In this document: piece by piece, positions 6,937 through 16,159 of the stretch | Layout: each line of letters starts with the position of its first letter | How positions within the stretch are numbered: position 1 is the stretch's first letter | From: Promicromonospora thailandica | GTDB taxonomy: Bacteria; Actinomycetota; Actinomycetes; Actinomycetales; Cellulomonadaceae | Assembly (NCBI RefSeq): GCF_024171955.1 | Contig: NZ_JAMTCS010000012.1 | Coordinates: 1 to 64,000, forward strand | DNA length: 64,000 nucleotides | Direction: 5' to 3' | The notes under the pieces: generated by a model | Told to the model about the DNA's origin: nothing | The model's database searches: none | Seen by the model: only the letters and a program-made list of their open reading frames with translations | Program-made: the position numbers and the translations under genes

Positions 6937-8606
6937 GGCTCCGGCCCGCGCACCTCCTGTGGGCGGCGGCCGTCGCCGTCCCCCTCGGGTTCCTGGCGGT
7001 CTTCTTCGCCTGGCCGGTCGTCGCCCTCGTGGCCCGCGGGTTCGCGCCCGAGGGCACGCTCGACCTCAGCGGGTTCACCGAGGTGCTGTCCCGGCCCCGC
7101 ACGTGGCGGCTCGTGGGGCTCACCCTGACGCAGGCGGCGCTCGGCACGGCCTTCTCCGTGCTGCTCGGCCTGCCGCTGGCCTACCTGCTGTACCGCCGCT
7201 CGTTCCCCGGGCGCACCCTGGCGCGCGGTCTCGTCACCGTGCCGTTCGTGCTGCCCGCCGTCGTGGTCGGTGTCGCGTTCCGCACCCTGTTCGCGCCCGG
7301 CGGCACCCTGGGCTTCCTCGGCCTGGAGGAGTCGCTCGCGGGCATCGTCGTGGCGCTCGTGTTCTTCAACGTGTCCGTGGTGGTGCGCACCGTGGGCGGG
7401 CTGTGGGAGCGGCTCGACCCCCGCACCGAGCAGGCGGCGGCCTCGCTGGGCGCCTCCCCGGCCCGCGTGCTGCGCACCGTGACGCTGCCCGCCCTCGCGC
7501 CGGCCGTCGCGTCCGCGGCGTCCGTGGTGTTCCTGTTCTGCGCCACCGCGTTCGGGGTGGTGCTCGTGCTGGGCGGCGTGCGGTACGGGACCGTCGAGAC
7601 CGAGATCTGGACCCGCACCACCCAGTTCCTCGACCTGCGGTCGGCCTCGGTGCTGTCGGTGCTGCAGCTCGTGGTCATCACGGCGGCGCTCGCGGCGTCC
7701 GCCCGGGCGCGCAGCCGGCGCGAGGCGGCGCTCCGCCTCGTCTCGGCACGCCGGACCGCCCGGCCGCTGTCCTGGCGGCGGGCCGGGGACATGGCCGCTG
7801 CCCTCGGCGGGGTCGTCATCGTCGGCGGACTGCTCGTGCTGCCGCTCGCCGGGCTGGTCGCACGGTCGTTCCGCGAGCCCGACGGGTCGTGGGGCCTCGG
7901 CAACTACGTCGCGCTCGGCACCACCGGCGAGCGCAACGCGCTGGTCGTGACGGTCTGGGAGGCGACCGCGACGTCGCTGCGGACCGCGCTCGCTGCCACG
8001 GTGCTCTCCCTGGTGGTGGGCGGACTGGTCGCGCTCGTCGTGTCCCGCCGGCCGCGGGCGGCAGGGGCGCGCCGCGCCGTCGGGGTGCTCGACGGGCTGT
8101 TCATGCTGCCGCTCGGGGTCTCCGCCGTGACGGTCGGGTTCGGGTTCCTCATCACGCTCGACCAGCCCGTGCTCGGCGTCGACCTGCGGACCTCCGGGCT
8201 GCTCGTGCCGGTCGCGCAGGCGGTCGTCGCCGTGCCGCTCGTCGTGCGCACCGTGCTGCCCGTGCTCCGCGCCGTGGACCCCCGGCTGCGCGAGGTCGCC
8301 GCGGTGCTCGGCTCCGACCCCGGCCGCGTGCTGCGTACCGTGGACCTGCCGATCGCGCTGCGGTCGCTCGGGCTGGCCACCGGGTTCGCCTTCGCGGTCT
8401 CGCTCGGCGAGTTCGGCGCCACGTCGTTCCTCGCGCGGCCCGACGGCGCCACGCTGCCCGTGGTGATCTACCGCCTCGTGGGGCGGCCCGGGGCCGAGAA
8501 CTACGGGATGGCGCTCGCGGCGTCCGTGGTGCTCGCGGTGCTGACCGCGACCGTGATGATGCTGGCCGAGCAGCTGCGCGACGAGCGCGCCGGAGGGGAG
8601 TTCTGA
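6912..8606 (+). CDS. thiP: Thiamine ABC transporter permease (fused two-domain)
   Basis: The 564-residue protein has two consecutive binding-protein-dependent transport domains with about twelve membrane segments. Each half carries an EAA-type loop: EQAAASLGASPARVLRTVTLPAL in the first and REVAAVLGSDPGRVLRTVDLPIA in the second. This fused layout is typical of ThiP and Fe3+ permeases. The start is uncertain: GTG 6900 and GTG 6912 are both in frame inside thiB. I took 6912, giving a 25-base overlap and coupled translation, with no clear ribosome binding site. Confidence 0.92.
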   Translation: MDRDRRGLRLRPAHLLWAAAVAVPLGFLAVFFAWPVVALVARGFAPEGTLDLSGFTEVLSRPRTWRLVGLTLTQAALGTAFSVLLGLPLAYLLYRRSFPGRTLARGLVTVPFVLPAVVVGVAFRTLFAPGGTLGFLGLEESLAGIVVALVFFNVSVVVRTVGGLWERLDPRTEQAAASLGASPARVLRTVTLPALAPAVASAASVVFLFCATAFGVVLVLGGVRYGTVETEIWTRTTQFLDLRSASVLSVLQLVVITAALAASARARSRREAALRLVSARRTARPLSWRRAGDMAAALGGVVIVGGLLVLPLAGLVARSFREPDGSWGLGNYVALGTTGERNALVVTVWEATATSLRTALAATVLSLVVGGLVALVVSRRPRAAGARRAVGVLDGLFMLPLGVSAVTVGFGFLITLDQPVLGVDLRTSGLLVPVAQAVVAVPLVVRTVLPVLRAVDPRLREVAAVLGSDPGRVLRTVDLPIALRSLGLATGFAFAVSLGEFGATSFLARPDGATLPVVIYRLVGRPGAENYGMALAASVVLAVLTATVMMLAEQLRDERAGGEF

Positions 8607-9322
8607 TGGCGGGCCTGGAGGTCCGGGACGTCGTGGTCCGCTACGGCGGCACGACGGCGGTGGACGGCGTCTCGCTGGCCGTCGCGCCCGGCGAGGTGGT
8701 GGCCCTGCTGGGGCCGAGCGGCTGCGGCAAGTCGTCGCTGCTGCGCGCGGTGGCCGGGCTGGAGCCGCTCGCGCGGGGCACCGTCGCGTACGAGGGCGCG
8801 GACCTCGCCGGCGTGCCCGTGCACCGGCGCCGGTTCGGTCTCATGTTCCAGGACGGCCAGCTCTTCCCGCACCGGGACGTGGGGCGGAACGTCGCCTACG
8901 GGCTGGAGACCCAGCCCCTGAGTCGCGCGGAGCGGGACGCCCGCGTGACCGAGCTGCTCACCCTGGTGGGTCTCGCCGGCTACGAGCGCCGGGCCGTGCC
9001 GACGCTGTCGGGTGGGGAGCAGCAGCGCGTGGCCCTCGCGCGGGCGCTGGCACCGCGGCCACGGCTCCTGCTGCTGGACGAGCCGCTCTCCGCGCTCGAC
9101 CGGCAGCTCCGTGAGCGGCTCGCGAACGAGGTGCGGGCCGCCCTGGTCGAGACGGGCACGACCGCGGTGTTCGTGACGCACGACCACGCCGAGGCGGCCG
9201 TCGTGGCCGACCGGGTCGCCGTCATGGACCGGGGCCGGCTGCTGCAGGTCGCCGCGCCGGACGAGCTGCGCAGCGCCCCGGCGTCCGACCGCGTGGCGGA
9301 GTTCCTGGGCCTGCGGGGCTGA
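8606..9322 (+). CDS. thiQ: Thiamine ABC transporter ATP-binding protein
   Basis: The 238-residue ABC ATPase has Walker A GPSGCGKSS, the Q-loop FQDGQLFPH, signature LSGGEQQR, Walker B LLLLDEP and switch VTHDH. It energises uptake through ThiP. ATG 8606 shares one base with the thiP stop (TGATG) and has GGAGGGG just upstream. The cluster thiB-thiP-thiQ is complete and under one riboswitch. No thiamine biosynthesis gene is adjacent, so this locus handles salvage only. Confidence 0.95.
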   Translation: MAGLEVRDVVVRYGGTTAVDGVSLAVAPGEVVALLGPSGCGKSSLLRAVAGLEPLARGTVAYEGADLAGVPVHRRRFGLMFQDGQLFPHRDVGRNVAYGLETQPLSRAERDARVTELLTLVGLAGYERRAVPTLSGGEQQRVALARALAPRPRLLLLDEPLSALDRQLRERLANEVRAALVETGTTAVFVTHDHAEAAVVADRVAVMDRGRLLQVAAPDELRSAPASDRVAEFLGLRG

Positions 9323-9448
9323 CGCCGTCCCCGCACGCCGTGGACCCCAGGACGAGGCGGGGCGGTACCGCAGGCCGATGACGGCCGCCCGGCCTCCCGC
9401 CAGGCTTCCTCCAGGCACGACGGACGTGCCGACAAGGAGGGGAACGAC

Positions 9449-9874
9449 ATGGCTGAGAACGCAGCTGTCCGGAGCCCGTGGCCCGCGTGGACGGTGCCGC
9501 TCGCGGCGGCCGTGGCGGCGCTGGCGGTCTGGCTGATCGGCGTCGCGCTCGGCGTCGAGCCCGAGGCACGGGCCGGCGGGAGCATCCAGGCCGTCACCGT
9601 GCCCGCGGTCCTGGCCACCGCGCTCGCGGCGGGCTTCGCGGGATGGGGCGCGCGGGCGCTCGTGGCGCGGTTCGTGAAGGGCGGCGGGGAGACGGTCTGG
9701 TTCGTGCTGTGCGCCGTCGTGTTCCTCGGGTCCCTCGTGGGGGCGGCGGGCGGGACGACGCCGGGTGCGGTGGCGCTGCTCGTCGTGCTGCACCTGACCG
9801 TCGCCGTGGTCGTGGCGGTCGGGCTGCGGCGTGCGGTGCCGGCCGCCGTCCGCGCGCGGGGCGCGAACGCGTAG
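9449..9874 (+). CDS. Four-helix membrane protein, DUF6069-like
   Basis: The 141-residue protein has four clear hydrophobic helices: PLAAAVAALAVWLIGVALGV, VPAVLATALAAGFAGWG, VWFVLCAVVFLGSLVGAAGG and AVALLVVLHLTVAVVVAVGL. Conserved-looking features are the short N-terminal PW..W segment and GWGARALV after helix two. This resembles the actinobacterial DUF6069 family, which has no known function. A strong AAGGAGGGG supports ATG 9449. It converges with the PrsW gene ten bases downstream. Confidence 0.7.
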   Translation: MAENAAVRSPWPAWTVPLAAAVAALAVWLIGVALGVEPEARAGGSIQAVTVPAVLATALAAGFAGWGARALVARFVKGGGETVWFVLCAVVFLGSLVGAAGGTTPGAVALLVVLHLTVAVVVAVGLRRAVPAAVRARGANA

Positions 9875-9883
9875 CGGCAGGCG

Positions 9884-11065
9884 TCAGCGGGGCTGGGCGC
9901 CGAAACCCGTCGCGCCCCACGGTGACCGGGGCGGGTGCGGGCGGCGTGCCAGGAACGTCACCCGCGCCTGCTGCATGAGCCACACCAGGTACTGGCGCTG
10001 CTGCTCCAGGCCGTGCGGGTCCAGGTCGCCCTGCGCCCCGGCCCGCTGGTGCAGCAGCGCCAGCTCGGTGGCGGCCTGCTGGTAGTCGGTCATGGCGCGC
10101 TCCGCCGGGCGCCCGCCCGCGGCCCGCGCCCAGCTTCGCGCCGCCCGGCGGCCGGGCAGGCTGGACAGCATCCGCAGGTCGTCCTGCGTGACGATCCCGA
10201 TGGGCCCGTACAGGGGCAGGTAGTGCCCGATGAGCTGGACGATCCGGCGGCGGTCGCGGGCCAGGATCACGACGAGTGCGACGAGCACCGCGAACCCGAC
10301 CAGGTAGGCGCCCGCGAGGCCGAGCACCCCGAACTTGGTGGAGCCGTTCCACAGGCTGTGCAGGACGATCGCGCCGAGCAGGCCGTACAGGGGCGCCCGA
10401 CGGCGCAGGCGGCCGGGCCCGGCCAGCGCGGCCACCGCCACGCCGATCCCCGTCATCGCCGTGCACAGGGGGTGCAGCAGCGGCGACACCACGGCGCGCA
10501 GCACGAAGACGTAGCCGAGCTGGTCCACCTCCAGCGCGTCCACGAAGTACTGGATGTTCTCCGTCGCGGCGAACCCGAGGCCCACCATCGCGGCGTAGAT
10601 GACGCCGTCGGTGGGGCCGTTCAGCTCCTGCCGGCGCCACCACAGCATGCCGAACAGCACCAGACCCTTGAGCAGCTCCTCGACCACGGGGGCGCCGAAC
10701 GTCGCGACGAGGTACCAGCCCGCCTCCTCGCCGGTCATCTCGGTCTCCGTGAGCAGCGACAGGCCGAGCGTGTTGAGGATGCTCGCGAACAGGGCCGCGA
10801 CGCCCGCACCCCACAGGAACGCGAACACCAGGGCGTTCGGGGGCTCCGGCTCGAGCCGGTCCAGCGCGAGCACGAGCGGCAGCCACACGGCCACCGGCAG
10901 CAGCGCCAGCAGCAGGCCGACGACGAACGACCCGCCGCCCGTGACCGCGTCGAACGCGAGGATCACCAGCAGGCACAACGAGGCGAAGACGATCCCGACG
11001 ATCACCCCGACCGGGGCACGTCCGGGCGCACGCCCCTGGAGGATCGCACTGGGATCGATGGCCAT
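9884..11065 (-). CDS. PrsW-family intramembrane metalloprotease
   Basis: The 393-residue polytopic protein carries the three PrsW active-site motifs in order: PVVEELLKGL (EExxK), SPLLHPLCTAMTG (HxxxT) and AIVLHSLWNGS (HxxxN-like). All lie in or next to membrane helices. PrsW proteins are CAAX/ABI-like proteases, and the founding member cleaves an anti-sigma factor in Bacillus. A roughly 110-residue cytoplasmic tail follows the membrane part (from IVTQDDLRMLSSLPG). ATG 11065 was selected because it starts the conserved membrane part and has a TAGGGT box upstream with an eight-base gap. An anti-sigma substrate is only a speculation here. Confidence 0.9.
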   Translation of the reverse strand: MAIDPSAILQGRAPGRAPVGVIVGIVFASLCLLVILAFDAVTGGGSFVVGLLLALLPVAVWLPLVLALDRLEPEPPNALVFAFLWGAGVAALFASILNTLGLSLLTETEMTGEEAGWYLVATFGAPVVEELLKGLVLFGMLWWRRQELNGPTDGVIYAAMVGLGFAATENIQYFVDALEVDQLGYVFVLRAVVSPLLHPLCTAMTGIGVAVAALAGPGRLRRRAPLYGLLGAIVLHSLWNGSTKFGVLGLAGAYLVGFAVLVALVVILARDRRRIVQLIGHYLPLYGPIGIVTQDDLRMLSSLPGRRAARSWARAAGGRPAERAMTDYQQAATELALLHQRAGAQGDLDPHGLEQQRQYLVWLMQQARVTFLARRPHPPRSPWGATGFGAQPR

Positions 11066-11134
11066 GCCCAGGAACCCTACCGACTCGGCCCCCGCGACGG
11101 CGGGCGAACGCGCGGGCCCGGCTACGCTGACGCC

Positions 11135-11899
11135 GTGCCCCCACGTGTCGCTCTCGAGCTCGCAGTCCAGGACCCGGCCGGGGCGGTGATCGCGGCAGAC
11201 GTCGGCGCCCGGCGCGTCGAGCTCTGCACCGCGCTCGGCGCCACCGGCGGCATCACGCCGAGCGCGGCGCTCGTCGAGGCGGTGGTCGCCGCCGCCGCGG
11301 TGGTCCCGGCGTCCGACGCCGCGCCGCTCCTCGAGGTGCACGTGCTGGTGCGGCCGCGGCCCGGCGGGTTCGTGTACTCGGCCGCCGAGACCGACCTCAT
11401 GCTGCGGGACGTCACGCTCGCCGTCGACGCGGGGGCGGACGGCGTCGTCGTCGGTGCGCTCACGCCGTCCGGTGCCGTGGACGTGCCGCGGCTGCGCGAC
11501 CTGGTCGACGCCGCCGAGGGCGCCGAGGTGACGTTCCATCGCGCGATCGACGTGGTCCCGGACCCGGTCGCCGCCCTCGACGTGCTCGCCGGGGCGGGGG
11601 TCGCCCGCGTGCTCACCTCGGGCGGCGCGGCCCGCGCGGGCGAGGCGCTGGAGCGGCTGGCCGCGCTCGTGGAGCGCAGCGCGGGGGTGGGCATCGAGAT
11701 CATGGCGGGTGGCGGCGTCACGGCCGCGGACATCCCCGCCCTGGTCGCCGCGGGCGTCGACGCCGTGCACCTCTCGGCCCGGCGCACCGTGTCCGACGCC
11801 GGAGGCCCGGGCGGCGGGGGCGACACCGGCTACGAGGTGACGGATCAGACACTGGCCGAGGCTGCGGCGAGCGCCCTCCGCACTACGGTTGACCTATGA
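11135..11899 (+). CDS. cutC: CutC family protein (copper homeostasis / cutC-like TIM barrel)
   Basis: The 254-residue TIM-barrel protein has the CutC features [26 protein letters not shown] at the N terminus, [43 protein letters not shown] and RVLTSGGAA. The family was named for copper tolerance in E. coli, but that role is disputed and the biochemical activity is unknown. GTG 11135 lies six bases after TACGCT (11123-11128), the leaderless pattern. Its stop overlaps the pgi start (ATGA), so the two genes form an operon. Confidence 0.93.
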   Translation: MPPRVALELAVQDPAGAVIAADVGARRVELCTALGATGGITPSAALVEAVVAAAAVVPASDAAPLLEVHVLVRPRPGGFVYSAAETDLMLRDVTLAVDAGADGVVVGALTPSGAVDVPRLRDLVDAAEGAEVTFHRAIDVVPDPVAALDVLAGAGVARVLTSGGAARAGEALERLAALVERSAGVGIEIMAGGGVTAADIPALVAAGVDAVHLSARRTVSDAGGPGGGGDTGYEVTDQTLAEAAASALRTTVDL

Positions 11900-13611
11900 C
11901 CTCCGAGCCGGCCCGTGTGCCTGTCGACGCCACCACAACCCCCGCCTGGGGTTCGCTCACCGAGCTCTCCGCGAACCTCGTGCCCGACCTGCGCGGCTGG
12001 TTCGCCGCGGACCCGGACCGTGCCGGCCGCTTCACGCACCAGGCCGCCGACCTGCACGTCGACCTGTCGAAGAACCTGGTGACGGACGAGGTGCTCGCGG
12101 CCCTGCTCGCGCTCGCCGACGAGGTGGGCCTCGTCGCGCGCCGCGACGCGATGTTCGCGGGCGAGCACATCAACGTCACCGAGGACCGCGCCGTGCTGCA
12201 CACCGCGCTGCGCCGCCCGTCCGACCAGCCCCTGACGGTGGACGACCAGGACGTGTCGGCCGACGTCGCCGACGAGCTCGCCAAGGTGTACGCCTTCGCC
12301 GAGAAGGTGCGCTCCGGCGAGTGGACCGGTGTCACGGGCGAGCCCGTGCGGACCATCGTGAACATCGGCATCGGCGGCTCGGACCTCGGGCCGGTCATGG
12401 CGTACGAGGCCCTGGAGCCCTACGTCCAGGACGGCCTGGAGGTGCGGTTCGTCTCCAACATCGACCCCACCGACGTGGCGCAGAAGACGGCCGACCTGGA
12501 CCCGACCACCACGCTGTTCATCGTGGCCTCCAAGACGTTCGGCACGCTGGAGACCCTCACCAACGCGCGGCTCGCGCGCGACTGGCTGTGGCGCTCGCTG
12601 GTGGCCGCCGGTGCGATCGAGGACTCCGAGGAGGGCCGCTCCGACGCCGTCGCGAAGCACTTCGTCGCGGTCTCGACGGCGCTGGACAAGGTCGCGGCGT
12701 TCGGCATCGACCCCGCCAACGCGTTCGGCTTCTGGGACTGGGTGGGCGGCCGGTACTCCGTGGACTCGGCGATCGGCACGTCGCTCGCCGTGGCCATCGG
12801 GCCCGACGCGTTCGCCGACTTCCTCGCCGGGTTCCACGCCATGGACGAGCACTTCCGCACCGCGCCGCTCGACGAGAACGTGCCCGTGCTGATGGGGCTG
12901 CTCAACGTCTGGTACACCAACTTCCGCGACGCGCACACGCACGCCGTGCTGCCGTACGCGCAGCAGCTGCACCGCTTCCCGGCGTACCTGCAGCAGCTCA
13001 CCATGGAGTCCAACGGCAAGTCGGTGCGCTGGGACGGCACGCCCGTCACCACCGGCACCGGCGAGGTCTTCTGGGGTGAGCCGGGCACCAACGGGCAGCA
13101 CGCGTTCTACCAGCTCATCCACCAGGGCACGCGGCTCATCCCCGCGGACTTCATCGCCGTGGCCAACCCTGCCTACCCGCTGGCGGACGCCGTGGGCGAC
13201 GGCGGCGCGGTGGAGGCCGGCGCCGACGTGCACGGCCTGTTCCTCGCGAACTTCTTCGCGCAGACCAAGGCGCTCGCATTCGGCAAGACGGCGGACGAGG
13301 TACGCGCGGAGGGCGTGGCCGAGGAGCTGGTCTCGGCCAAGGTGTTCAGCGGCAACCGGCCCACCACGTCGATCCTCGCGCCCGCGCTGACGCCGTCGGT
13401 GCTGGGGCAGCTCGTGGCGCTGTACGAGCACATCACGTTCGTGCAGGGCGTGGTGTGGGGCATCGACTCGTTCGACCAGTGGGGCGTCGAGCTCGGCAAG
13501 AAGCTCGCGCTGGAGATCGCCCCGGCGGTCGCGGGCGACGAGGCGGCCCTCGCGGCGCAGGACCCGTCGACGGCCGCGCTCATCGCGCGCTACCGCGAGC
13601 TGCGCGCCTGA
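11896..13611 (+). CDS. pgi: Glucose-6-phosphate isomerase
   Basis: The 571-residue protein aligns with the long bacterial form of the glycolytic enzyme that interconverts glucose 6-phosphate and fructose 6-phosphate. Motifs include [56 protein letters not shown] (with the catalytic Glu), the active-site His in [16 protein letters not shown], and [16 protein letters not shown] with the catalytic Lys. The length is normal. It is translationally coupled to cutC upstream and followed by a palindromic terminator at 13620. Confidence 0.99.
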   Translation: MTSEPARVPVDATTTPAWGSLTELSANLVPDLRGWFAADPDRAGRFTHQAADLHVDLSKNLVTDEVLAALLALADEVGLVARRDAMFAGEHINVTEDRAVLHTALRRPSDQPLTVDDQDVSADVADELAKVYAFAEKVRSGEWTGVTGEPVRTIVNIGIGGSDLGPVMAYEALEPYVQDGLEVRFVSNIDPTDVAQKTADLDPTTTLFIVASKTFGTLETLTNARLARDWLWRSLVAAGAIEDSEEGRSDAVAKHFVAVSTALDKVAAFGIDPANAFGFWDWVGGRYSVDSAIGTSLAVAIGPDAFADFLAGFHAMDEHFRTAPLDENVPVLMGLLNVWYTNFRDAHTHAVLPYAQQLHRFPAYLQQLTMESNGKSVRWDGTPVTTGTGEVFWGEPGTNGQHAFYQLIHQGTRLIPADFIAVANPAYPLADAVGDGGAVEAGADVHGLFLANFFAQTKALAFGKTADEVRAEGVAEELVSAKVFSGNRPTTSILAPALTPSVLGQLVALYEHITFVQGVVWGIDSFDQWGVELGKKLALEIAPAVAGDEAALAAQDPSTAALIARYRELRA

Positions 13612-13619
13612 CCGCGCCG

Positions 13620-13663
13620 GTGTCAGACATACAGGCCGCTCCGGCGACCTGTACGTCTGACAC
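13620..13663. terminator. TGTCAGAC-type palindrome, bidirectional terminator
   Basis: Arms 13620-13635 (GTGTCAGACATACAGG) and 13648-13663 pair over 16 bp with one G-U pair and a 12-base loop. It sits between the converging pgi and M20 peptidase genes, so it can terminate both. The outer TGTCAGAC/GTCTGACA ends recur at 18808, 37207 and 49441, which marks a repeat family. Confidence 0.75.
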
Positions 13664-13666
13664 GGG

Positions 13667-14779
13667 TCAGGGGGTGGTGCGCACCAGGTCCGTGACCAGC
13701 GCGCGGAGCAGCGCGGTGCGGTCGGCGACCCGGTCGACGAGCACGTGCTCGTCGTCGGCGTGCGCCCCGCCGCCCACGGCGCCCAGGCCGTCGAGCGTGG
13801 GCGTGCCGACGCCGGCCGTGAAGTTCCCGTCGGAGGCCCCGCCCACGGCCACGCCGGTGAGGGGCGGCAGGCCGGCGCCCGCGGAGAGCCGCTGAGCCCG
13901 GGCGAACAGGTCCGCGGACAGCGCCTGCTCCAGCGGCGGGCGGTTGATGCCGCCCTCGATCTCGAGCGCGGCCCCGGGCAGCACCGGCCGCAGCGCCCGC
14001 AGTGCGGTGTCGACCCGCACCTGCTCGGCGACGGTACGGGCCCGCACGTCCACGGCGAACGACGCGGCGGCGGGCACGGTGTTGCCCGTGGTGCCCGCCG
14101 CGGCGACGGTCGGCACCACGGTGGTGCCGAGCCCCGGGTCGCCCAGGGCGGCGACCGCGAGCACCTGGTGCGCCAGCTCCACCGACGCGTTCACGCCCTT
14201 CTCGGGCTCCAGGCCGGCGTGCGCGGCGCGGCCCTTGACCACCACCTCGTAGATCGAGGTGCCCTTGCGCTCCAGCTTGAGCGCGCCGCCGTCGGCCGAG
14301 GCCTCCAGCACCAGGGCGGCGCGCGCCCCGCGCGCCTCGTCCTCGATGAGGGTCCGGGACGACGGCGAGCCGAGCTCCTCGTCGCCCGTGACCAGCAGCG
14401 TGACACCGGTGCGGTCGTCGAGCGACGCGAGCACGTGCAGCGCCATGGCCAGGCCCGTCTTCATGTCGAAGCTGCCCGGCCCGCGCAGCACGCCGTCCGT
14501 GATCCCGAACGGGTGCGTGCGCAGCGAGCCGACCGGCCACACGGTGTCGTGGTGCGCCAGCACCAGCACGCGCGTCGGGCCGCCGAGCCGCCACCGCAGG
14601 TGGATGCCGAGGCGTTCGGGCTCTGTGCCCAGCAGCTCCGTGCCGAGCCGGGCCACCAGGTCGGCGGACCGCGCCAGGGCGTCCGGGTCCGACGACGGCG
14701 ACTCGCACTGGACGAGCGTCCGCAGGTCCTCGATCAGCGCGTCGGTGTCGGGCAGGTCCGGGTTCTCGTCGATCGCCAT
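13667..14779 (-). CDS. M20-family metallopeptidase (carboxypeptidase G2-like)
   Basis: The 370-residue protein has the two-zinc M20 layout: first metal His in VLVLAHHDTVWPVGS, bridging Asp in GPGSFDMKTG, catalytic Glu pair in GDEELGSPSS, the dimerisation-lid His in KGRAAHAGLEPEKGVNAS, and the last His in GGAHADDEH. Carboxypeptidase G2 type enzymes remove C-terminal glutamate from peptides or folates; the specificity here is not determined. A minus-strand TAGCGT box six bases before ATG 14779 suggests leaderless transcription. It converges on pgi. Confidence 0.93.
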   Translation of the reverse strand: MAIDENPDLPDTDALIEDLRTLVQCESPSSDPDALARSADLVARLGTELLGTEPERLGIHLRWRLGGPTRVLVLAHHDTVWPVGSLRTHPFGITDGVLRGPGSFDMKTGLAMALHVLASLDDRTGVTLLVTGDEELGSPSSRTLIEDEARGARAALVLEASADGGALKLERKGTSIYEVVVKGRAAHAGLEPEKGVNASVELAHQVLAVAALGDPGLGTTVVPTVAAAGTTGNTVPAAASFAVDVRARTVAEQVRVDTALRALRPVLPGAALEIEGGINRPPLEQALSADLFARAQRLSAGAGLPPLTGVAVGGASDGNFTAGVGTPTLDGLGAVGGGAHADDEHVLVDRVADRTALLRALVTDLVRTTP

Positions 14780-14895
14780 GCCAGCACGCTATCGGGCCGG
14801 CGCCAGCCGGGTGTCGGGCGACCGGACGACGCGGGTGAGAGGATTCTCATCCGGATGAGCGGGCTACCGCGGCGCCGGGCTGCGAGGATGACGAG

Positions 14896-16146
14896 GTGAA
14901 CACGCACCTCGACCTGCTGACCGGCGAGTCCGCCGCGGGGCTTCTCGACGCCGCCGTGGCGACCGCGGGCGGCGAGCTCGTGGACTGGCGCGTGCGGCAG
15001 GTGGACCACCGGCCGGGCTCGACCACCACGGTGGCCTACCGGGCGACGGTGCGGTGGGACGGCGTGACGCGCTCCGAGACGCTCGGTGCGAGCGTGGGCC
15101 GGTCCCGGGACGGCAGCAAACCGGGCGTGGTCACGCTGTCGGACGGCGATGCCACCGTCGCGGTGTGGCGCTTCCCGGACGACCCGGCGCTGCCTGCCCT
15201 GCCCGGCGCGTTCGACCCGGCGGCCGTCGAGGAGCTGCTGGCGGGGCTCGGCGTCGGGCACCAGGCGCGTGCGCACCCGGAGCTGAAGGTGCGCGCCTAC
15301 CGGCCCACCCGGCGCGCGGTGCTCGAGGCCCGGGCCGCCGCGGCCCGCGTCTTCCTCAAGGTGCTGCGCCCCCGCAAGGTCGCCGACCTGCACCGGCGGC
15401 ACGAGCTGCTGTCGCGTGCGGGCCTGCCCGTGCCGCGGCCGCTGGGCTGGTCCGACGACGGCCTGCTCGTGCTGTCCCCGCTGCGCGGCACGGAGATGCG
15501 GGCGGCCGTCCGCGACGGGGCCCGGATCCCGTCGCCGGACGACGTGCTGGACCTGCTCGACCGGCTGCCCGCCGAGGTCCGCGACCTGCCGCGGCGCCCG
15601 GCGTGGAGCGAGTCGGCCGGGCACTACGCGGGCGTCATCGGGGCGGCGCTGCCGGCGGAGGCCGGACGTGCGGCCGACCTCGCGGGCGCCGTCGGGGAAC
15701 GCCTCGCGGAGCGCGGGCCGGGCACCGACCCGACGCATGGCGACCTCTACGAGGCGCAGATCATGCTCACGGACGGCCGCATCACGGGGCTGCTCGACGT
15801 CGACTCGGCGGGTCCCGGGCACCGGGCGGACGACCTGGCGTGCCTCGTGGCGCACCTCGACGTGCTGTCCCTCGTGCGGCCGTCCGACGCCGCGCAGGCC
15901 ACGTACGCCGCCCGGATGCGCCGTCTCGCTGCCGACTACGCGGCCGCGTTCGTGGCCGCGCCGGCGGGCCGCGGAGCCGACCGGGGCGATCTCTCGGCGC
16001 GTGTCGCCGGGGTGCTGCTGTCGCTGGCCACCGGTCCGCACCGGGTGCAGGAACGGGACTGGCAGGCCGCGACGTCGCGTCGCCTGGACGCGGTGGCGGC
16101 CTGGCTCGACGGGTCGCGGCTCGCCGCGGGCGTGGGCAGCGCGTGA
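14896..16146 (+). CDS. Aminoglycoside phosphotransferase (APH)-fold kinase
   Basis: The 416-residue protein has a poorly conserved N lobe with ARVFLKVLRPRKVADLHRRHELL, the likely ATP-binding lysine region. The catalytic loop is THGDLYEAQIML and the metal-binding motif is GLLDVDSAGPGHRADDLA. These are the Brenner-type motifs of small-molecule kinases. The substrate is unknown: the family ranges from antibiotics to choline, maltose and homoserine kinases, and nothing here indicates resistance. The GTG start is six bases after a GAGGAT box. It is directly upstream of, but not overlapping, the two-component system. Confidence 0.82.
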   Translation: MNTHLDLLTGESAAGLLDAAVATAGGELVDWRVRQVDHRPGSTTTVAYRATVRWDGVTRSETLGASVGRSRDGSKPGVVTLSDGDATVAVWRFPDDPALPALPGAFDPAAVEELLAGLGVGHQARAHPELKVRAYRPTRRAVLEARAAAARVFLKVLRPRKVADLHRRHELLSRAGLPVPRPLGWSDDGLLVLSPLRGTEMRAAVRDGARIPSPDDVLDLLDRLPAEVRDLPRRPAWSESAGHYAGVIGAALPAEAGRAADLAGAVGERLAERGPGTDPTHGDLYEAQIMLTDGRITGLLDVDSAGPGHRADDLACLVAHLDVLSLVRPSDAAQATYAARMRRLAADYAAAFVAAPAGRGADRGDLSARVAGVLLSLATGPHRVQERDWQAATSRRLDAVAAWLDGSRLAAGVGSA

Positions 16147-16159
16147 GAGCGGGCGGCGC

